Positions 51,058-60,223 of a stretch of DNA of 64,000 nucleotides are shown one piece after another (position 1 is the first letter of the stretch; each line of letters opens with the position of its first letter). Both the position numbers and the translations under genes were made by a program. This DNA comes from Egibacter rhizosphaerae (GTDB lineage Bacteria > Actinomycetota > Nitriliruptoria > Euzebyales > Egibacteraceae). The stretch is from the NCBI RefSeq assembly GCF_004322855.1, contig NZ_CP036402.1:3348001-3412000 (forward strand). Reading direction: 5' to 3'. The notes below the pieces were generated by a model that saw only the letters and a program-made list of their open reading frames with translations, made no database searches and was not told the DNA's origin.

Positions 51058-54000
51058 CTACGCCTCCGGCTCGGCGGGCTCGGCGGGCTCGGCGAGCGGC
51101 GGGGTCGGGCGCTCGGCGGCAGCGAGCGCGGCCCCGTCCCACTCCCAGTGCGAGACGTGCACCGCGTCGATGCCGTCGACGCGCGCGAGCTGGGCGATCG
51201 CGAGGCCCGGCACGGTCGGGTAGCACCCCCACTCGCGCTCGCTCGTAGCGACGACGTCGAGGTCGAACTCGGCCAGCAGCCCCAGGCACTTCGCCCGGGC
51301 GTCGTCGTCGATGCCCGCGAAGACCTCGTCGAGCATGATCGGCCGCGGCGCGTCGTCGCGGCCCGCGGTGCCGTAGAAGCTCGCGGCAGCGGCGAGCATC
51401 GGCACGGTGGCCGCGAGTGCCCGCTCGCCTCCGGAGGCCGGGCCGGTCGCGCGCCGCCACCCGGTGGGGGTCTTGCGCTGGATCGCGAACGCGTGCCAGC
51501 GGCGGTAGTCGAGCGCCTCGGCGAGATGCTCCTCCCAGCGCCCGCCCTCGCGGGCGGCCCGTACCGCGGCGATCTGGTCCTGCAGGAACCCCCCCACCGC
51601 GGCGCGGCCCTCGTCCGACCACGCCTCGACCCGCTGGCGCAGCAGTCGCTGGCGCGCCTCCTTCAGGCCGGCGGGCGCATCGGCACGGGGTGCCCACTCG
51701 AGCCGCAGCGTCATGCCGGTCGAGGTCGGCCGCTGGGCGAGCTGCTCGTTGATCGCGGCGACCTGCTGATCGGCCGCGTGCACGCGCGCGGCGAGGTGCT
51801 CTCCGGCCTGGTCGATGAGGTGGGTCTCGAGCAGCTCCCGCTCGCGGCTGGTGAGCAGCTGCTCGCGCTCGGCGATCTGCGCGCGGAGTCGCTCGGCGAG
51901 GGTGGCTGGGCTGAGCCGCTCGCTGCGGGCGGCGATGTCGATCACCGGTGCGCCGGCTTCGCGGCGCAGCTCGGGGCGGTAGTCGTGCGCGCCGAGCGCC
52001 TCCTGCAGTTGCCCGAACCGCTCGAGGAGCCGCGTGTCGGCGCGCTGCCACGCCTCGTCGCCGGCGTCGACCTCCTCGAGCGCGGCGTTGACCCGCCGCG
52101 CGAGGCGCACCGCCGGGTCGGCGGCCCACGCCTCGGCGTTCGGGTCGGGCGCGTCGAGGTCGGGGGTCGCGGCCGTGAGCAGGCCGGTCGCGGCGAACTG
52201 CTGGAACGCGTCGACCGCGCCGCGTCGGTCCTCCTCGGCGGCCTCGACCTGATCGCCGAGGCCGCGCACCCGCTCGGCGAGGCGCGTGGTCTCGTCGTGG
52301 TGGGCACTGCGCTGCGCGTCGGCCTGCTGTCGCTGGGCCTCGAGTTCCTCGATGCGTCGGGCGACCTCGTCGAGTCGCTCCGTGAGTTCGGTGACCGCCG
52401 CGCCGACCTGCGCGCGGAGCGTGTCGGCGCGGCGGCGGGCGGCGTCGGCTTCCCGTCGGGCGGCCGCGGCCTCGTCGAACCGCGTCGTGGCGGTCGCGGC
52501 GAGGCGCTCGTGGCGCGCGAACTCCCGCTCGCGAGTGGCGGCCGCCCCGCGGTGCGCGGCGCGCGCCGGCCACAGCGAGCGGGCCGCGAGCGCGTAGGCA
52601 TCGACGTGCTGCCGCGCGGCGTCGAGCTCGCCGGGCTCGCCCGGGAGGCTGAGGTCGGCGGCTGCCTCGTCGCGGTCGGCCCGCGCCTGCCGCGCGCGCT
52701 CGTCGGCGTCGGCGACCGCGCGGTCGAGCTCGTCCACGCGACGGTCGAGCCGGGCGCGGGCGGCCGTGCGCTCGGCGAGCTGGGTGTGCGCGTCGAAGAC
52801 CGGCCGGGGCGAGGGCGCCGCGCTCGCCTCCGCGTCGAGCTGCTCGCGGCGGATCGCCAGGTGCTCGCGCTGTCCGCCGAGCTCGTCCCGCTCGGCGTCG
52901 AGCGTCGCCAGGCCATCGTCGAGCTCGACGAGACGGGCTCGGCGGGAGGCCTCGCGCGCGGCGTGGCCGACGTAGGCCGCGGAGGGCTTGGCCCAGCGCC
53001 CCTCGAGCGGACCGACGCGGTAGCGACCGTCGGTGGCGACCCACGTCGGCGCGGTCGCGGGGCCGAGCCCGATCGCCGACAGCGCGCGGTGGACGGTGGC
53101 TGCGGGCACGGCCGGCTCGCTGCCGTCGGGCGAGGTCGCGGCGGGAACGAGGGCGCGGTTGGCGTCGGCGTCCGAGGGCGGGTCCGTCGCCTCGCTGGGG
53201 GCGAGAACGACGTCAAGCAGGTCGGGATCGAGCAGCGCGCCGTCGGGGGTGAGCCACGCGTCGAGCAGCCCGCCGGCCTCGAGCGCGGCCTCGAGGCCGG
53301 CGCGCTCGTCGTCGGCCATCCCATCGGCGAAGTCGACGAGCTGCCACAGCGGTGCGCCCGGCCGGTGCTCGCGGGCGGCCTCGTCGCGGGTGTGCGGCAC
53401 CGGCGGGGTGGGGGCGGCGCCCACGACGAGCCCTTCGCGCTCAGAGGCGAGCTCGTCGCGTCGCGCGCCGAGCTCGGCGTCGCGGGCGGCGAGGTGCGCG
53501 TCCTCCTCGGCGAGCCGCGTGTCGGCGGTCCGGTGCGCGGCCGCGATCGTGGGGCCGAGGGGGTCGTCGCCGGTCCCGCTCTCGGCCCAGGCGGCCACGT
53601 CGGCCTCGAGCGCCTCCCCGTCGGCGACGAGTTCGGCGAGCCCGGCGCTCCAGGCGCGCACCGCGGCAGCAAGTTCCCCACCGACGCGGGCGAGGGCGTC
53701 GGTGGCCTCCTGCTCGTCCTCGGCGGCGCGGTCGCGGTCGCGGGCCCCCTCGTCGCGTCGGCGGCGGGCCTCGGCGGCGTCGCGGTCGCGGGCGACCGCC
53801 GTGTCGGCGAGGCCGCGGACGTGCGCGACCTGCTCGCGCCGGCGCGCGGCGAGCGCGTCGGCGGCTTGTCGTGCCGCGCCGTCGTCGTCCGGGTGCTCGG
53901 CCAGCAGCGAGCGGTGCGCCGCGTCGACCCCGGCGACGTCCGCGGCCTCGTCGGCTTCGGCGAGTGCTGCGTCGAGCTCGGCGCGCGCCTGCTCACGGGT

Positions 54001-55215
54001 CGTCTCGGCGCTCGCGAGCGCCTCGGCAGCCTCGTCGCGATCGCTGGCGGTCTGCGCCGCGCGGTCGGCGGCCTCGTCGGCGCGGCGCTGGGCCTGGTCG
54101 GCGAGCTCGTCCTCGCGCTCGAGCGCGCGGGCATCGTCCATCGTCCGCGAGTCGCGCAGCGCCTGTTGCTCGGCTCGGGTCTCGGCGAGGGCGGTGTCGG
54201 CCTGCGCGACCTCGGCCGCGGCGGCCTGCTCGGCCCGCTCGGCCTCCGCCCGCTCGCGCTCTGCGGTCGAGCGCTCGCCGCTGAGCCGCTCGTACGTGGC
54301 GTTCGTGCTCGTCACCGCGCCAGCGGCCCGGCGAGCGGCGATGCCGGCGGTCGCGGAGTAGACCTGCGCGAACTCGGCGACCTCGTCACGGGCTTCGGCG
54401 AGCGCCGCGAGGTCGGCGCGATCGGTCTCGAGGCTGCGGAACGCCTCGGCGACGTCGTGGACGAGGTCCTGGTCGGGCGGGGCGAGCGCCTCGGTGAGCG
54501 CGGCCGACAGGGCTTCCTCGTCGGGCCGGCGCGACAGCTGAGGCTGGCGCAGCTGGATGAGCAAGCGTAACAGCGCCTCGTAGCGCTCCGGACCGAGGCC
54601 GAAGAGCGTCTCGTCGACCAGCCGCCGCCACGCGCCGGGCTGTTCGAGTAGCCGGCCGGTTCCGTCCAGCGACTCGGCGAGGCGCTCCTTGGTCTTCGCC
54701 GTCCGTGCGCTCGAGACGAGCCAGAGGTCGCGTCCGACGCGCTGGCGAGTGGCGAAGAACCAGCGGGCCGGCGCGCCCTTCCCGTGGGTGGCCTTCAGCC
54801 CGCAGCCGAGCGTGAGCGTCTCGGGCTCGCCGCCCGGCTCGTCGGGAATGCGGCCGAACTCGAGCCAGACGTAGCCGGTGCGCTCGGCGTACGCGCCGTC
54901 GAGCAGCAGGTTCCACTCCATGCGCTTGCCCGGGTCGCCGTCCGGCTCGACGCGGTGCGGGGCGACTTCCCCGTCGAGTAGGAACGGCAGCGTGAGCGCG
55001 AGCACCTTCGACTTGCCGGTGCCGTTGTTGCCGCGGAGCAGCAGCCGCCCGTCGCGGAACCAGAGCTCCTGGTGGTCGTAGTGGAAGACGTCGACGAGGC
55101 CGAGTCGCAGCGGCTGCCAGCGCGTCCGGGTGGGTGCGGGCAGCTCGGCCGGCGGCTCGGGTGTGTGCGCGACGAGTTGCCCGTCGCCGGCCGCGTGCCT
55201 CGGGTCGTGACTCAT
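51058..55215 (-). CDS. jetC: Wadjet SMC-like ATPase JetC (TIGR02680)
   Basis: A 1,385-aa SMC/MukB-like ATPase. The head has Walker A RGNNGTGKSKV at residues 61-71, and near the C-terminus the ABC signature ATGPASGGERALAATVPMLA and the Walker B PIMLDEVFAGIDDDARAKCL. Between them about 1,000 residues of Ala/Glu/Arg-rich coiled coil, with a hinge-like globular part near the middle (KPSAAYVGHAAREASRR region). JetC extrudes DNA loops by hydrolysing ATP. Its ATG overlaps the vapC stop (ATGA), so vapBC and jetC are translated in a chain. Length is normal for the family. Confidence 0.92.
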   Translation of the reverse strand: MSHDPRHAAGDGQLVAHTPEPPAELPAPTRTRWQPLRLGLVDVFHYDHQELWFRDGRLLLRGNNGTGKSKVLALTLPFLLDGEVAPHRVEPDGDPGKRMEWNLLLDGAYAERTGYVWLEFGRIPDEPGGEPETLTLGCGLKATHGKGAPARWFFATRQRVGRDLWLVSSARTAKTKERLAESLDGTGRLLEQPGAWRRLVDETLFGLGPERYEALLRLLIQLRQPQLSRRPDEEALSAALTEALAPPDQDLVHDVAEAFRSLETDRADLAALAEARDEVAEFAQVYSATAGIAARRAAGAVTSTNATYERLSGERSTAERERAEAERAEQAAAAEVAQADTALAETRAEQQALRDSRTMDDARALEREDELADQAQRRADEAADRAAQTASDRDEAAEALASAETTREQARAELDAALAEADEAADVAGVDAAHRSLLAEHPDDDGAARQAADALAARRREQVAHVRGLADTAVARDRDAAEARRRRDEGARDRDRAAEDEQEATDALARVGGELAAAVRAWSAGLAELVADGEALEADVAAWAESGTGDDPLGPTIAAAHRTADTRLAEEDAHLAARDAELGARRDELASEREGLVVGAAPTPPVPHTRDEAAREHRPGAPLWQLVDFADGMADDERAGLEAALEAGGLLDAWLTPDGALLDPDLLDVVLAPSEATDPPSDADANRALVPAATSPDGSEPAVPAATVHRALSAIGLGPATAPTWVATDGRYRVGPLEGRWAKPSAAYVGHAAREASRRARLVELDDGLATLDAERDELGGQREHLAIRREQLDAEASAAPSPRPVFDAHTQLAERTAARARLDRRVDELDRAVADADERARQARADRDEAAADLSLPGEPGELDAARQHVDAYALAARSLWPARAAHRGAAATREREFARHERLAATATTRFDEAAAARREADAARRRADTLRAQVGAAVTELTERLDEVARRIEELEAQRQQADAQRSAHHDETTRLAERVRGLGDQVEAAEEDRRGAVDAFQQFAATGLLTAATPDLDAPDPNAEAWAADPAVRLARRVNAALEEVDAGDEAWQRADTRLLERFGQLQEALGAHDYRPELRREAGAPVIDIAARSERLSPATLAERLRAQIAEREQLLTSRERELLETHLIDQAGEHLAARVHAADQQVAAINEQLAQRPTSTGMTLRLEWAPRADAPAGLKEARQRLLRQRVEAWSDEGRAAVGGFLQDQIAAVRAAREGGRWEEHLAEALDYRRWHAFAIQRKTPTGWRRATGPASGGERALAATVPMLAAAASFYGTAGRDDAPRPIMLDEVFAGIDDDARAKCLGLLAEFDLDVVATSEREWGCYPTVPGLAIAQLARVDGIDAVHVSHWEWDGAALAAAERPTPPLAEPAEPAEPEA

Positions 55216-55634
55216 GCGGGTTTAGTCCCCTGAGTGGCGAGGTCGAGGGCAAGCGGCACTACGCTTGCCATCCGCGCGAAGTCGGTGTCGTGGGCGAGGA
55301 CCGGGGCTCCGTGCCGGAGGGCCACGGCCGCGATGAGACAGTCGTGGAGGCTGCGGAAGGTGGTGCCTCGTTGTCGGCATGCTCGGTAGATGCGCACCGC
55401 GCCGTCGAAGTCGGTAGGCGTCTCGAACGGCAGCAGGGCGCACCGATCGAGGAGTCGTGGCAGCTGCCGCTCGCGAGCGTCGGTACGTGCACCAGCGAGG
55501 ACCTCTGCGGTGACGGGCTCGGTCACCGCGATCGAGGGATCATCGCGGGCGAGGAGGTCCTGCATGCGGAGGTCGCACGGGCTTCCCGTGGCCCGGTCGT
55601 GCTCGATCCAGGCCGAGGTGTCGACCAGGATCAC
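55212..55634 (-). CDS. vapC: VapC-type PIN-domain toxin inside Wadjet operon
   Basis: A 140-aa PIN-domain ribonuclease. The acidic active site is seen as VDTSAWIE (first Asp), EPVTAEVLAG (Glu), SLHDCLIAAVA (Asp) and LAHDTDFARMA (Asp). GTG 55634 overlaps the vapB stop (GTGA), and its own TGA overlaps the jetC ATG (ATGA). PIN toxins cleave tRNA or rRNA. The placement between jetB and jetC, with overlap on both sides, means it is an integral part of the operon transcript. Confidence 0.9.
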   Translation of the reverse strand: MILVDTSAWIEHDRATGSPCDLRMQDLLARDDPSIAVTEPVTAEVLAGARTDARERQLPRLLDRCALLPFETPTDFDGAVRIYRACRQRGTTFRSLHDCLIAAVALRHGAPVLAHDTDFARMASVVPLALDLATQGTKPA

Positions 55635-55873
55635 TCCGGCTCGACGCGCTCGCCCTCGATGGGCGGATCGAGGAGGTCGAGGTCGTCCTCGGGGATGGGA
55701 TCGATGGCGTGTGCGCCTCGCATCCCGAGCGCCTCGTCGCGCGTCATGGGCTGCCCGGCGAGGTGGCGCAGCGCCAGGGCGACGGCCTCGGTCTTGGTGC
55801 GCAGCCGGTAGCGCTCCATGACGCGCGCCACGTCGTCGTCCTCGAGCTCGATGTTCGTTCGCGTCCTCACCAT
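55631..55873 (-). CDS. vapB: VapB-type antitoxin inside Wadjet operon
   Basis: An 80-aa antitoxin. The N-terminal ribbon-helix-helix-like part is RTRTNIELEDDDVARVMERY, followed by RLRTKTEAVALALRHLAGQP, the standard VapB pattern, and an acidic tail (PIPEDDLDLLDPPIEGERVE) that should wrap around VapC. ATG 55873 lies 9 bases after the jetB stop. VapB proteins bind their own promoter; here that promoter would lie within the Wadjet operon or ahead of jetA. The presence of both genes argues that the module is functional. Confidence 0.9.
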   Translation of the reverse strand: MVRTRTNIELEDDDVARVMERYRLRTKTEAVALALRHLAGQPMTRDEALGMRGAHAIDPIPEDDLDLLDPPIEGERVEPE

Positions 55874-55882
55874 ACACCAATC

Positions 55883-57178
55883 CTACACCTCGTCGTGGCT
55901 CTCCAACAGGCCCTGCTGGCGGGGCTGGGTCACCGTCGGCTCGTCGGCGGCGTAGCGGCACAGGGCCGGCAGCGCGCGGACCGCGTCCCCGTTGCGCTCG
56001 GCGAGGCGCAGTCCGGCGAGCCGGTCGAGCGCCCCGCGACAGAGGTCGCGCGCGCCCTCGGGGGTCTGCGCGGCCTTGCGCCAGTGCGTGGCGTGCTCCG
56101 CGGCGAGCGCGGCGGTGTGGGCCTCGAGCTCGTCGACCCCGTGCCAGCGGTCGGGCTCGGCGGCGAGGCGCTCGGCGAGCAGCAGCGTCGCGTGCCCGTC
56201 GGTGCCCTCCTCGGGCAGGCCGGCGTCGGTCGCCTCGCCCGTGGGGTCGAGCAGCGCCGTGCCCTCGGCGCGTAGCTCGGGCACGAGGCCGCACGGCTCG
56301 GCGAGGCGGCGGGCGAGCTGGGGCCGCTGGGTCGTGAGGTAGGCCTGCTCGTCGGGCTCGAGGTCCGCGGTGTAGACGACGGGGTCGTCGAGCAGGCGTC
56401 GGGCGAGGCGGCGGCGGATCGTGGCCGGCCCAGCCGGCTCCGTGTCGCCTTCCCCCTGGCCGGTGACCGCGGCCAGCCGCGCCTCGTGGTCGGTCGCCGC
56501 GATCGTGGACGGGCCGCGTGGGGAGGCGAGGACCGTGGCCAGCACCCGCCGGTCGACATCGTAGAGGGCGTCGCCGCGCTCGTCGAGGTAGGCCTGCTCG
56601 TCGCCGGCGACCTTCGCGAGCACCCCGTGCGCGAGGAGCAGCCGCACGACCGCCACGAGGTCGCTGCGCTCGTCGCGGCGCTCCATGGTGAAGCTGATCC
56701 CGGCCTCGGCGAGGGCCGGGTCGCTCGCTGCGCCGAGCACCTGATCGGCGAGCAGGCCGAGGGTGGTCTGCTGCTCGAGCCGCTCGAGGGCGGTGAGCGC
56801 GAGGCACAACAGCACGTAGCGTCGGCGGCTGAACGCCGGGTGCCCGCGGCCGGAACGCGCCGGTCGGCTCGCGTCGGCGAGATCGGCGGGAGTCTTGCGT
56901 AGGCGCGCGGACTCCGGGCCCACGAGGAGCTGCCACCCGGTCTCCTCGGCGAACCAGGCGCGGAGCTCGCTCGCATGGCGTCGGACGAGCGTGAGCGCGG
57001 CCGGATCGGGCCCCGCTTCGGTGAGCAACGGGTGACGCAGCAGCGCGCGACGTGCCCGGGCGAGCTCCGCGGCGCGGGCCTGGCTGCGCGCGTCATCGAG
57101 CGCGCCGGCGGAGGATCGCGGCCCCGCGGTCGGGGCCGTCGTGTCCTCGAGCCCCCCGCTCATCGGGTCGAAGCTCAC
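55883..57178 (-). CDS. jetB: Wadjet subunit JetB (TIGR02678/DUF2398)
   Basis: A 431-aa protein of the TIGR02678 type, the kite-like (MukE-like) subunit of the Wadjet complex. Landmarks: RRALLRHPLLTEAGPD, RHASELRAWFAEETGWQLLV, RRRYVLLCLALTALERLEQQ, EAGISFTMERRDERSDLVAV, DVDRRVLATVLASPRGPSTI and RRRLARRLLDDPVVYTADLE. The GTG start overlaps the jetA stop (GTGA), so the subunits are made in step. It is followed by vapB rather than directly by jetC, which is unusual. Confidence 0.9.
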   Translation of the reverse strand: MSFDPMSGGLEDTTAPTAGPRSSAGALDDARSQARAAELARARRALLRHPLLTEAGPDPAALTLVRRHASELRAWFAEETGWQLLVGPESARLRKTPADLADASRPARSGRGHPAFSRRRYVLLCLALTALERLEQQTTLGLLADQVLGAASDPALAEAGISFTMERRDERSDLVAVVRLLLAHGVLAKVAGDEQAYLDERGDALYDVDRRVLATVLASPRGPSTIAATDHEARLAAVTGQGEGDTEPAGPATIRRRLARRLLDDPVVYTADLEPDEQAYLTTQRPQLARRLAEPCGLVPELRAEGTALLDPTGEATDAGLPEEGTDGHATLLLAERLAAEPDRWHGVDELEAHTAALAAEHATHWRKAAQTPEGARDLCRGALDRLAGLRLAERNGDAVRALPALCRYAADEPTVTQPRQQGLLESHDEV

Positions 57179-58839
57179 TCCGCGACCTCCCGTGGGGCGT
57201 GGGCCGACGGCGACGCGGTCGGTGGGGAGGAGGCCCCGGAGGCCACCGCCCGGGAGGCGCTCTCGGTCGCGACGGCATTGGCGCCGTCCAGCCCGGTCGT
57301 CGATAGGCGCCCGGGCGCGACGCGTTGGATCGCCACATGGCAGTCGGGCCCGCGCAGCTCGCCGTCCTCGGTCGGGATCGCGGCGACGCGCCCGTCGTCG
57401 GCGGGTGTGAGGCGGATCGCGAGCAGACCGTCTGCGGTGGAGGCCTCGTTCGGGTGTCCGGGAACCAACGGCCGCGTCAGGGCCTCGCCCAGCAGATCAA
57501 GCAGCAGTCCGAATGCCGCGCGGTCGAGGTGGCCGAGCTCGGAGAGCCGCACGGTGCCCTCGGTGGCCAACCGCGCCCGCGCGGCCTCGGCCTGGGCCGA
57601 CTGCTCGGCGAGCCGCTCGGCCAGGGCCCGGCGCTCGGCGCTGCGGTCGGCGACCCGCTCGGGCTTGCCGCGCCGCTCGTAGCGCCCGGTCGTGCGTAGC
57701 CGGGGGCTCACCCGCACCGGCGGCGCGTCCGCCCAGGGGGTCGCGTTGCCGACCGGCGCCTCGTCCCGTTCGGCGAGCGTGTCGGCATCGACGGTGAGGT
57801 GGCGCGCGGGGGCGAGCCCGAACGCGGTGCGCCACAGCCGGTGGCAATCGGCCTCGGTCGGGGCCTGCGCGAACCAGCGCGCGAGCTCGCGGAAGTCCGC
57901 CGCCCGGTCGCTGCGGCCGCTCGAGCGTTCGGCGAGTTCGGTCACCACGCCAAGCAGTGCGGTGATCGCCTGCCGCGCGCGGCGCCGGAGCAGTTGCGAC
58001 TGCGCCGGCGCGGCATCGGTGCCGACGAACCACTGGCGCAGCCCCTGCCAGCGGTCGCGCCACGCGGCGAGCCGCGCGCCCACGGGGTCGGCCTCGTCGG
58101 GGCTCGCGTCCGCGGCTTCCGCCTCCGCGGCGACGACCAGCAGCCGGTCGACCCCCGCCGCGTCGAGCTCGTCGAGCGTGGTCGCGATCGCCGCCGACGC
58201 GGTCACGAGCTCGCCGACGAACCGCTCGACGTAGGCGACGAGCTGCTCCTTGTAGGCGAGGAACGCCTCCACCTCCGCCTCGTGCAGGTCGATCGTGCGC
58301 TGCAGGCTCGCCATGAACGCCTGCGCGTTGTCGGCGAGCCCGTCGAACACCGCGGCGAGGTCCCGCAGCGCCTGCCGCGTCAGGCCGGCATCGGGCTGGT
58401 GCGCGCGGCTCTGGCGTGCGAGCTCCTCCAGTCGCTCGCGGATGTCGGCGAGCGCGACTGCCTGCAGCGCCCCACGGCGCCCGAGCGCCGCGTCGTAGGC
58501 GGCGAGCGCCTCCTCGGCGGCCTCCCCGGCGTGGGTGAGCTGGTAGAGGTAGCGGGCCCGGTTGAAGTCCTCGACGCTCGTGACCCGCGCGGTGTCGGGG
58601 TCGGCGCGTAGGTTGCCCCACTCGCGCAGCTGCTCGAGGGCCGCGCCGACGTCCTCGATGCTAGGGGCCCCGCCGTCGGCCTCCGCGAGCGCGGCTTGCA
58701 CGTCCTCGGGGCGCAGGTGCACGACGAAACGCTGCTTCGCGGCCGCGAAGCACCCCATCATCGCGCGGTAGCGGTCGACGTGCTCGGTGGTGACGTGCTT
58801 GAACACCTCACGGTGGGCCGGCGCGGTGCGGTTGCTCAT
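57175..58839 (-). CDS. jetA: Wadjet subunit JetA (TIGR02677/DUF2397)
   Basis: A 554-aa protein of the TIGR02677 type, the kleisin-like (MukF-like) subunit of the Wadjet complex. Landmarks: HREVFKHVTTEHVDRYRAMM, DFNRARYLYQLTHAGEAAEE, a long helical middle (ALRDLAAVFDGLADNAQAFM, LAYKEQLVAYVERFVGELV) and the C-terminal HLDRAAFGLLLDLLGEALTR. ATG 58839 is used; upstream residues in the open frame are not protein-like. It opens the operon jetA-jetB-vapB-vapC-jetC-jetD. The C-terminal 60 residues are low-complexity (Ala, Ser, Pro). Confidence 0.9.
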   Translation of the reverse strand: MSNRTAPAHREVFKHVTTEHVDRYRAMMGCFAAAKQRFVVHLRPEDVQAALAEADGGAPSIEDVGAALEQLREWGNLRADPDTARVTSVEDFNRARYLYQLTHAGEAAEEALAAYDAALGRRGALQAVALADIRERLEELARQSRAHQPDAGLTRQALRDLAAVFDGLADNAQAFMASLQRTIDLHEAEVEAFLAYKEQLVAYVERFVGELVTASAAIATTLDELDAAGVDRLLVVAAEAEAADASPDEADPVGARLAAWRDRWQGLRQWFVGTDAAPAQSQLLRRRARQAITALLGVVTELAERSSGRSDRAADFRELARWFAQAPTEADCHRLWRTAFGLAPARHLTVDADTLAERDEAPVGNATPWADAPPVRVSPRLRTTGRYERRGKPERVADRSAERRALAERLAEQSAQAEAARARLATEGTVRLSELGHLDRAAFGLLLDLLGEALTRPLVPGHPNEASTADGLLAIRLTPADDGRVAAIPTEDGELRGPDCHVAIQRVAPGRLSTTGLDGANAVATESASRAVASGASSPPTASPSAHAPREVAE

Positions 58840-58893
58840 CCAGGACAGTGTGCCGCAGGGGTGCGACAAGACCGCGGACGCCGCGCGGCGTCC

Positions 58894-58985
58894 GTCGGCC
58901 TCGTGCGCGCGGGCCCGCGGGCCCTCGCGGGCCGCCCACGCGGGCAGCGCTGGCGTCGGCCTCGTGCGCGCGGGCCCGCGGGCCC
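58894..58985. repeat. 31-bp GC-only direct repeat upstream of jetA
   Basis: Two identical 31-base copies at 58894-58924 and 58955-58985 (start to start 61 bases), each beginning GTCGGCCTCGTGCGCG and ending in runs of GGGCCC. The run at about 58970-58992 is almost wholly palindromic (GGGCCCGCGGGCCC) and can fold very strongly. They lie between the glycosyltransferase stop and the jetA start, and could terminate the one and lead the other. Confidence 0.85.
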
Positions 58986-59049
58986 GCGGGCCTCCCGTCG
59001 ACCGCGCCGCGGGGCTCGCAAGAGGCATCGGGGGACCTGAGGTTGTCGC

Positions 59050-60174
59050 CTACCCGGCGAGGGCGCGGTACAGCGCGGCGGTCTCGGCGGCGGTTCGCCG
59101 CGGGTCGTGGCGGGAGGCGGCGCGGCCGCGGCCGGCGCGGGCCAGGCGGCCGCGCAGCGCGGGGTCGTCGAGCACGGCGGCGACGGCCTCGTGGAACGCG
59201 GTGGGCTCGCTGGCGAGCAGGCCGGTCTCACCGTCGAGGACGAGGTCGGGCACGCCCCCGACGGGGGTCGCGATGACGACGCGCTCACAGAGCTGCGCCT
59301 CCACCAGGCTGAGCGGCGCCCCTTCGTTGTCGCTGGTGAGCACGACGGCGTCGGCGGCGCCGAGCACGGTGGGGACGTCGTCGCGCCAGCCCAACGGACG
59401 CAGGGTCCCGCTCGGCAGCCGGCGGGCGGCGGCCTCGACCTCGTCCAGACGGTCCCCGCCGCCGGCGACGAGCAGGGTGGCGTCGGGGTGGGAGCGGCCG
59501 AGCCGTTCGGCGAGCGCGATCAGCCGGTCGGGGCGCTTGATGCCGGTCAACCGTCCGACGTAGGCCACGACCGGTTGGTCGGGGTCGAGGCCGAGCTCCC
59601 GGCGAGCCTGCTCCTGCGGCGGTGCGGCGGGTGGCTCGACACCCGGCGGGATCACGCGGTACTGGTCGGGTTCGCCGATCCGCGCGTCGAGCAAGTCGTC
59701 GCGGACGTGCTCGCTGACCGCGACCAGCGCATGACTGCGGCGGGCGAGGCGGCGCTCGGCGGCGCGGATGGCGCGCACGGCGCGGTCGGAGAAGTAGCCG
59801 TGCAGCACGTGGCCGTGGAAGGTGTGCACCCGGGCGGTGCCGCGCGGCAGCAGGCCGGGGGTGCGGGCGAGCAGTCCCGCTTTGGCCGTGTGGCTGTGGA
59901 CCACGTCGGGGCGGTCGGCACGGCTGCGGCGGGCCAGCCAGAAGGCCGCGCGGGCGTCCTGGTCGGGACGCAGCGCGGGGGAGAGGCCGGGCACGTCGCG
60001 CACCACCCCGGCCAGGGGGCCGTGCAGGTCGCGGTGATCGGCCTCGCCGCGGCCGGGTCGGCCGGTCCAGATCTCGAGGTCCAGCCGTTCGTGGTCGGCC
60101 GAGCGCGCGAGCATGTCGACGACCGCGGCGGGGCCGCCGACGTTCAGCCGGGCGATCAGCTGCACGACACGCAC
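59050..60174 (-). CDS. GT4-family glycosyltransferase
   Basis: A GT-B glycosyltransferase of about 374 aa. N-terminal half: VVQLIARLNVGGPAAVVDML, PDVVHSHTAKAGLLAR and VHTFHGHVLHGYFSD, the typical GT4 entry. C-terminal half: VVAYVGRLTGIKRPDRLIAL, AVVLTSDNEGAPLSLVEAQL (donor-binding Glu) and GGVPDLVLDGETGLL. Two GTG starts are possible; 60174 is used because it starts at the first beta strand, with a GGA 5 bases upstream, while 60192 adds six residues. It is preceded by three tandem hairpins in its leader. Target unknown. Confidence 0.85.
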   Translation of the reverse strand: MRVVQLIARLNVGGPAAVVDMLARSADHERLDLEIWTGRPGRGEADHRDLHGPLAGVVRDVPGLSPALRPDQDARAAFWLARRSRADRPDVVHSHTAKAGLLARTPGLLPRGTARVHTFHGHVLHGYFSDRAVRAIRAAERRLARRSHALVAVSEHVRDDLLDARIGEPDQYRVIPPGVEPPAAPPQEQARRELGLDPDQPVVAYVGRLTGIKRPDRLIALAERLGRSHPDATLLVAGGGDRLDEVEAAARRLPSGTLRPLGWRDDVPTVLGAADAVVLTSDNEGAPLSLVEAQLCERVVIATPVGGVPDLVLDGETGLLASEPTAFHEAVAAVLDDPALRGRLARAGRGRAASRHDPRRTAAETAALYRALAG

Positions 60175-60223
60175 GAGCGTCCAGTCTCGCACCGGGTCTG
60201 CCCGGCGATGGGGGTCCGACGGC

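Noticed and set aside
49778-53044. Very long minus-strand open frame over jetC/jetD (1,088 aa)
   Set aside because: Arg/Pro/Ala-rich alternative frame of the GC-rich jetC and jetD genes; no domain pattern, while the jetC frame carries SMC motifs.
50560-54570. Plus-strand open frame of 1,336 aa opposite jetC
   Set aside because: Antisense shadow caused by high GC content and lack of stop codons; no recognisable protein features.
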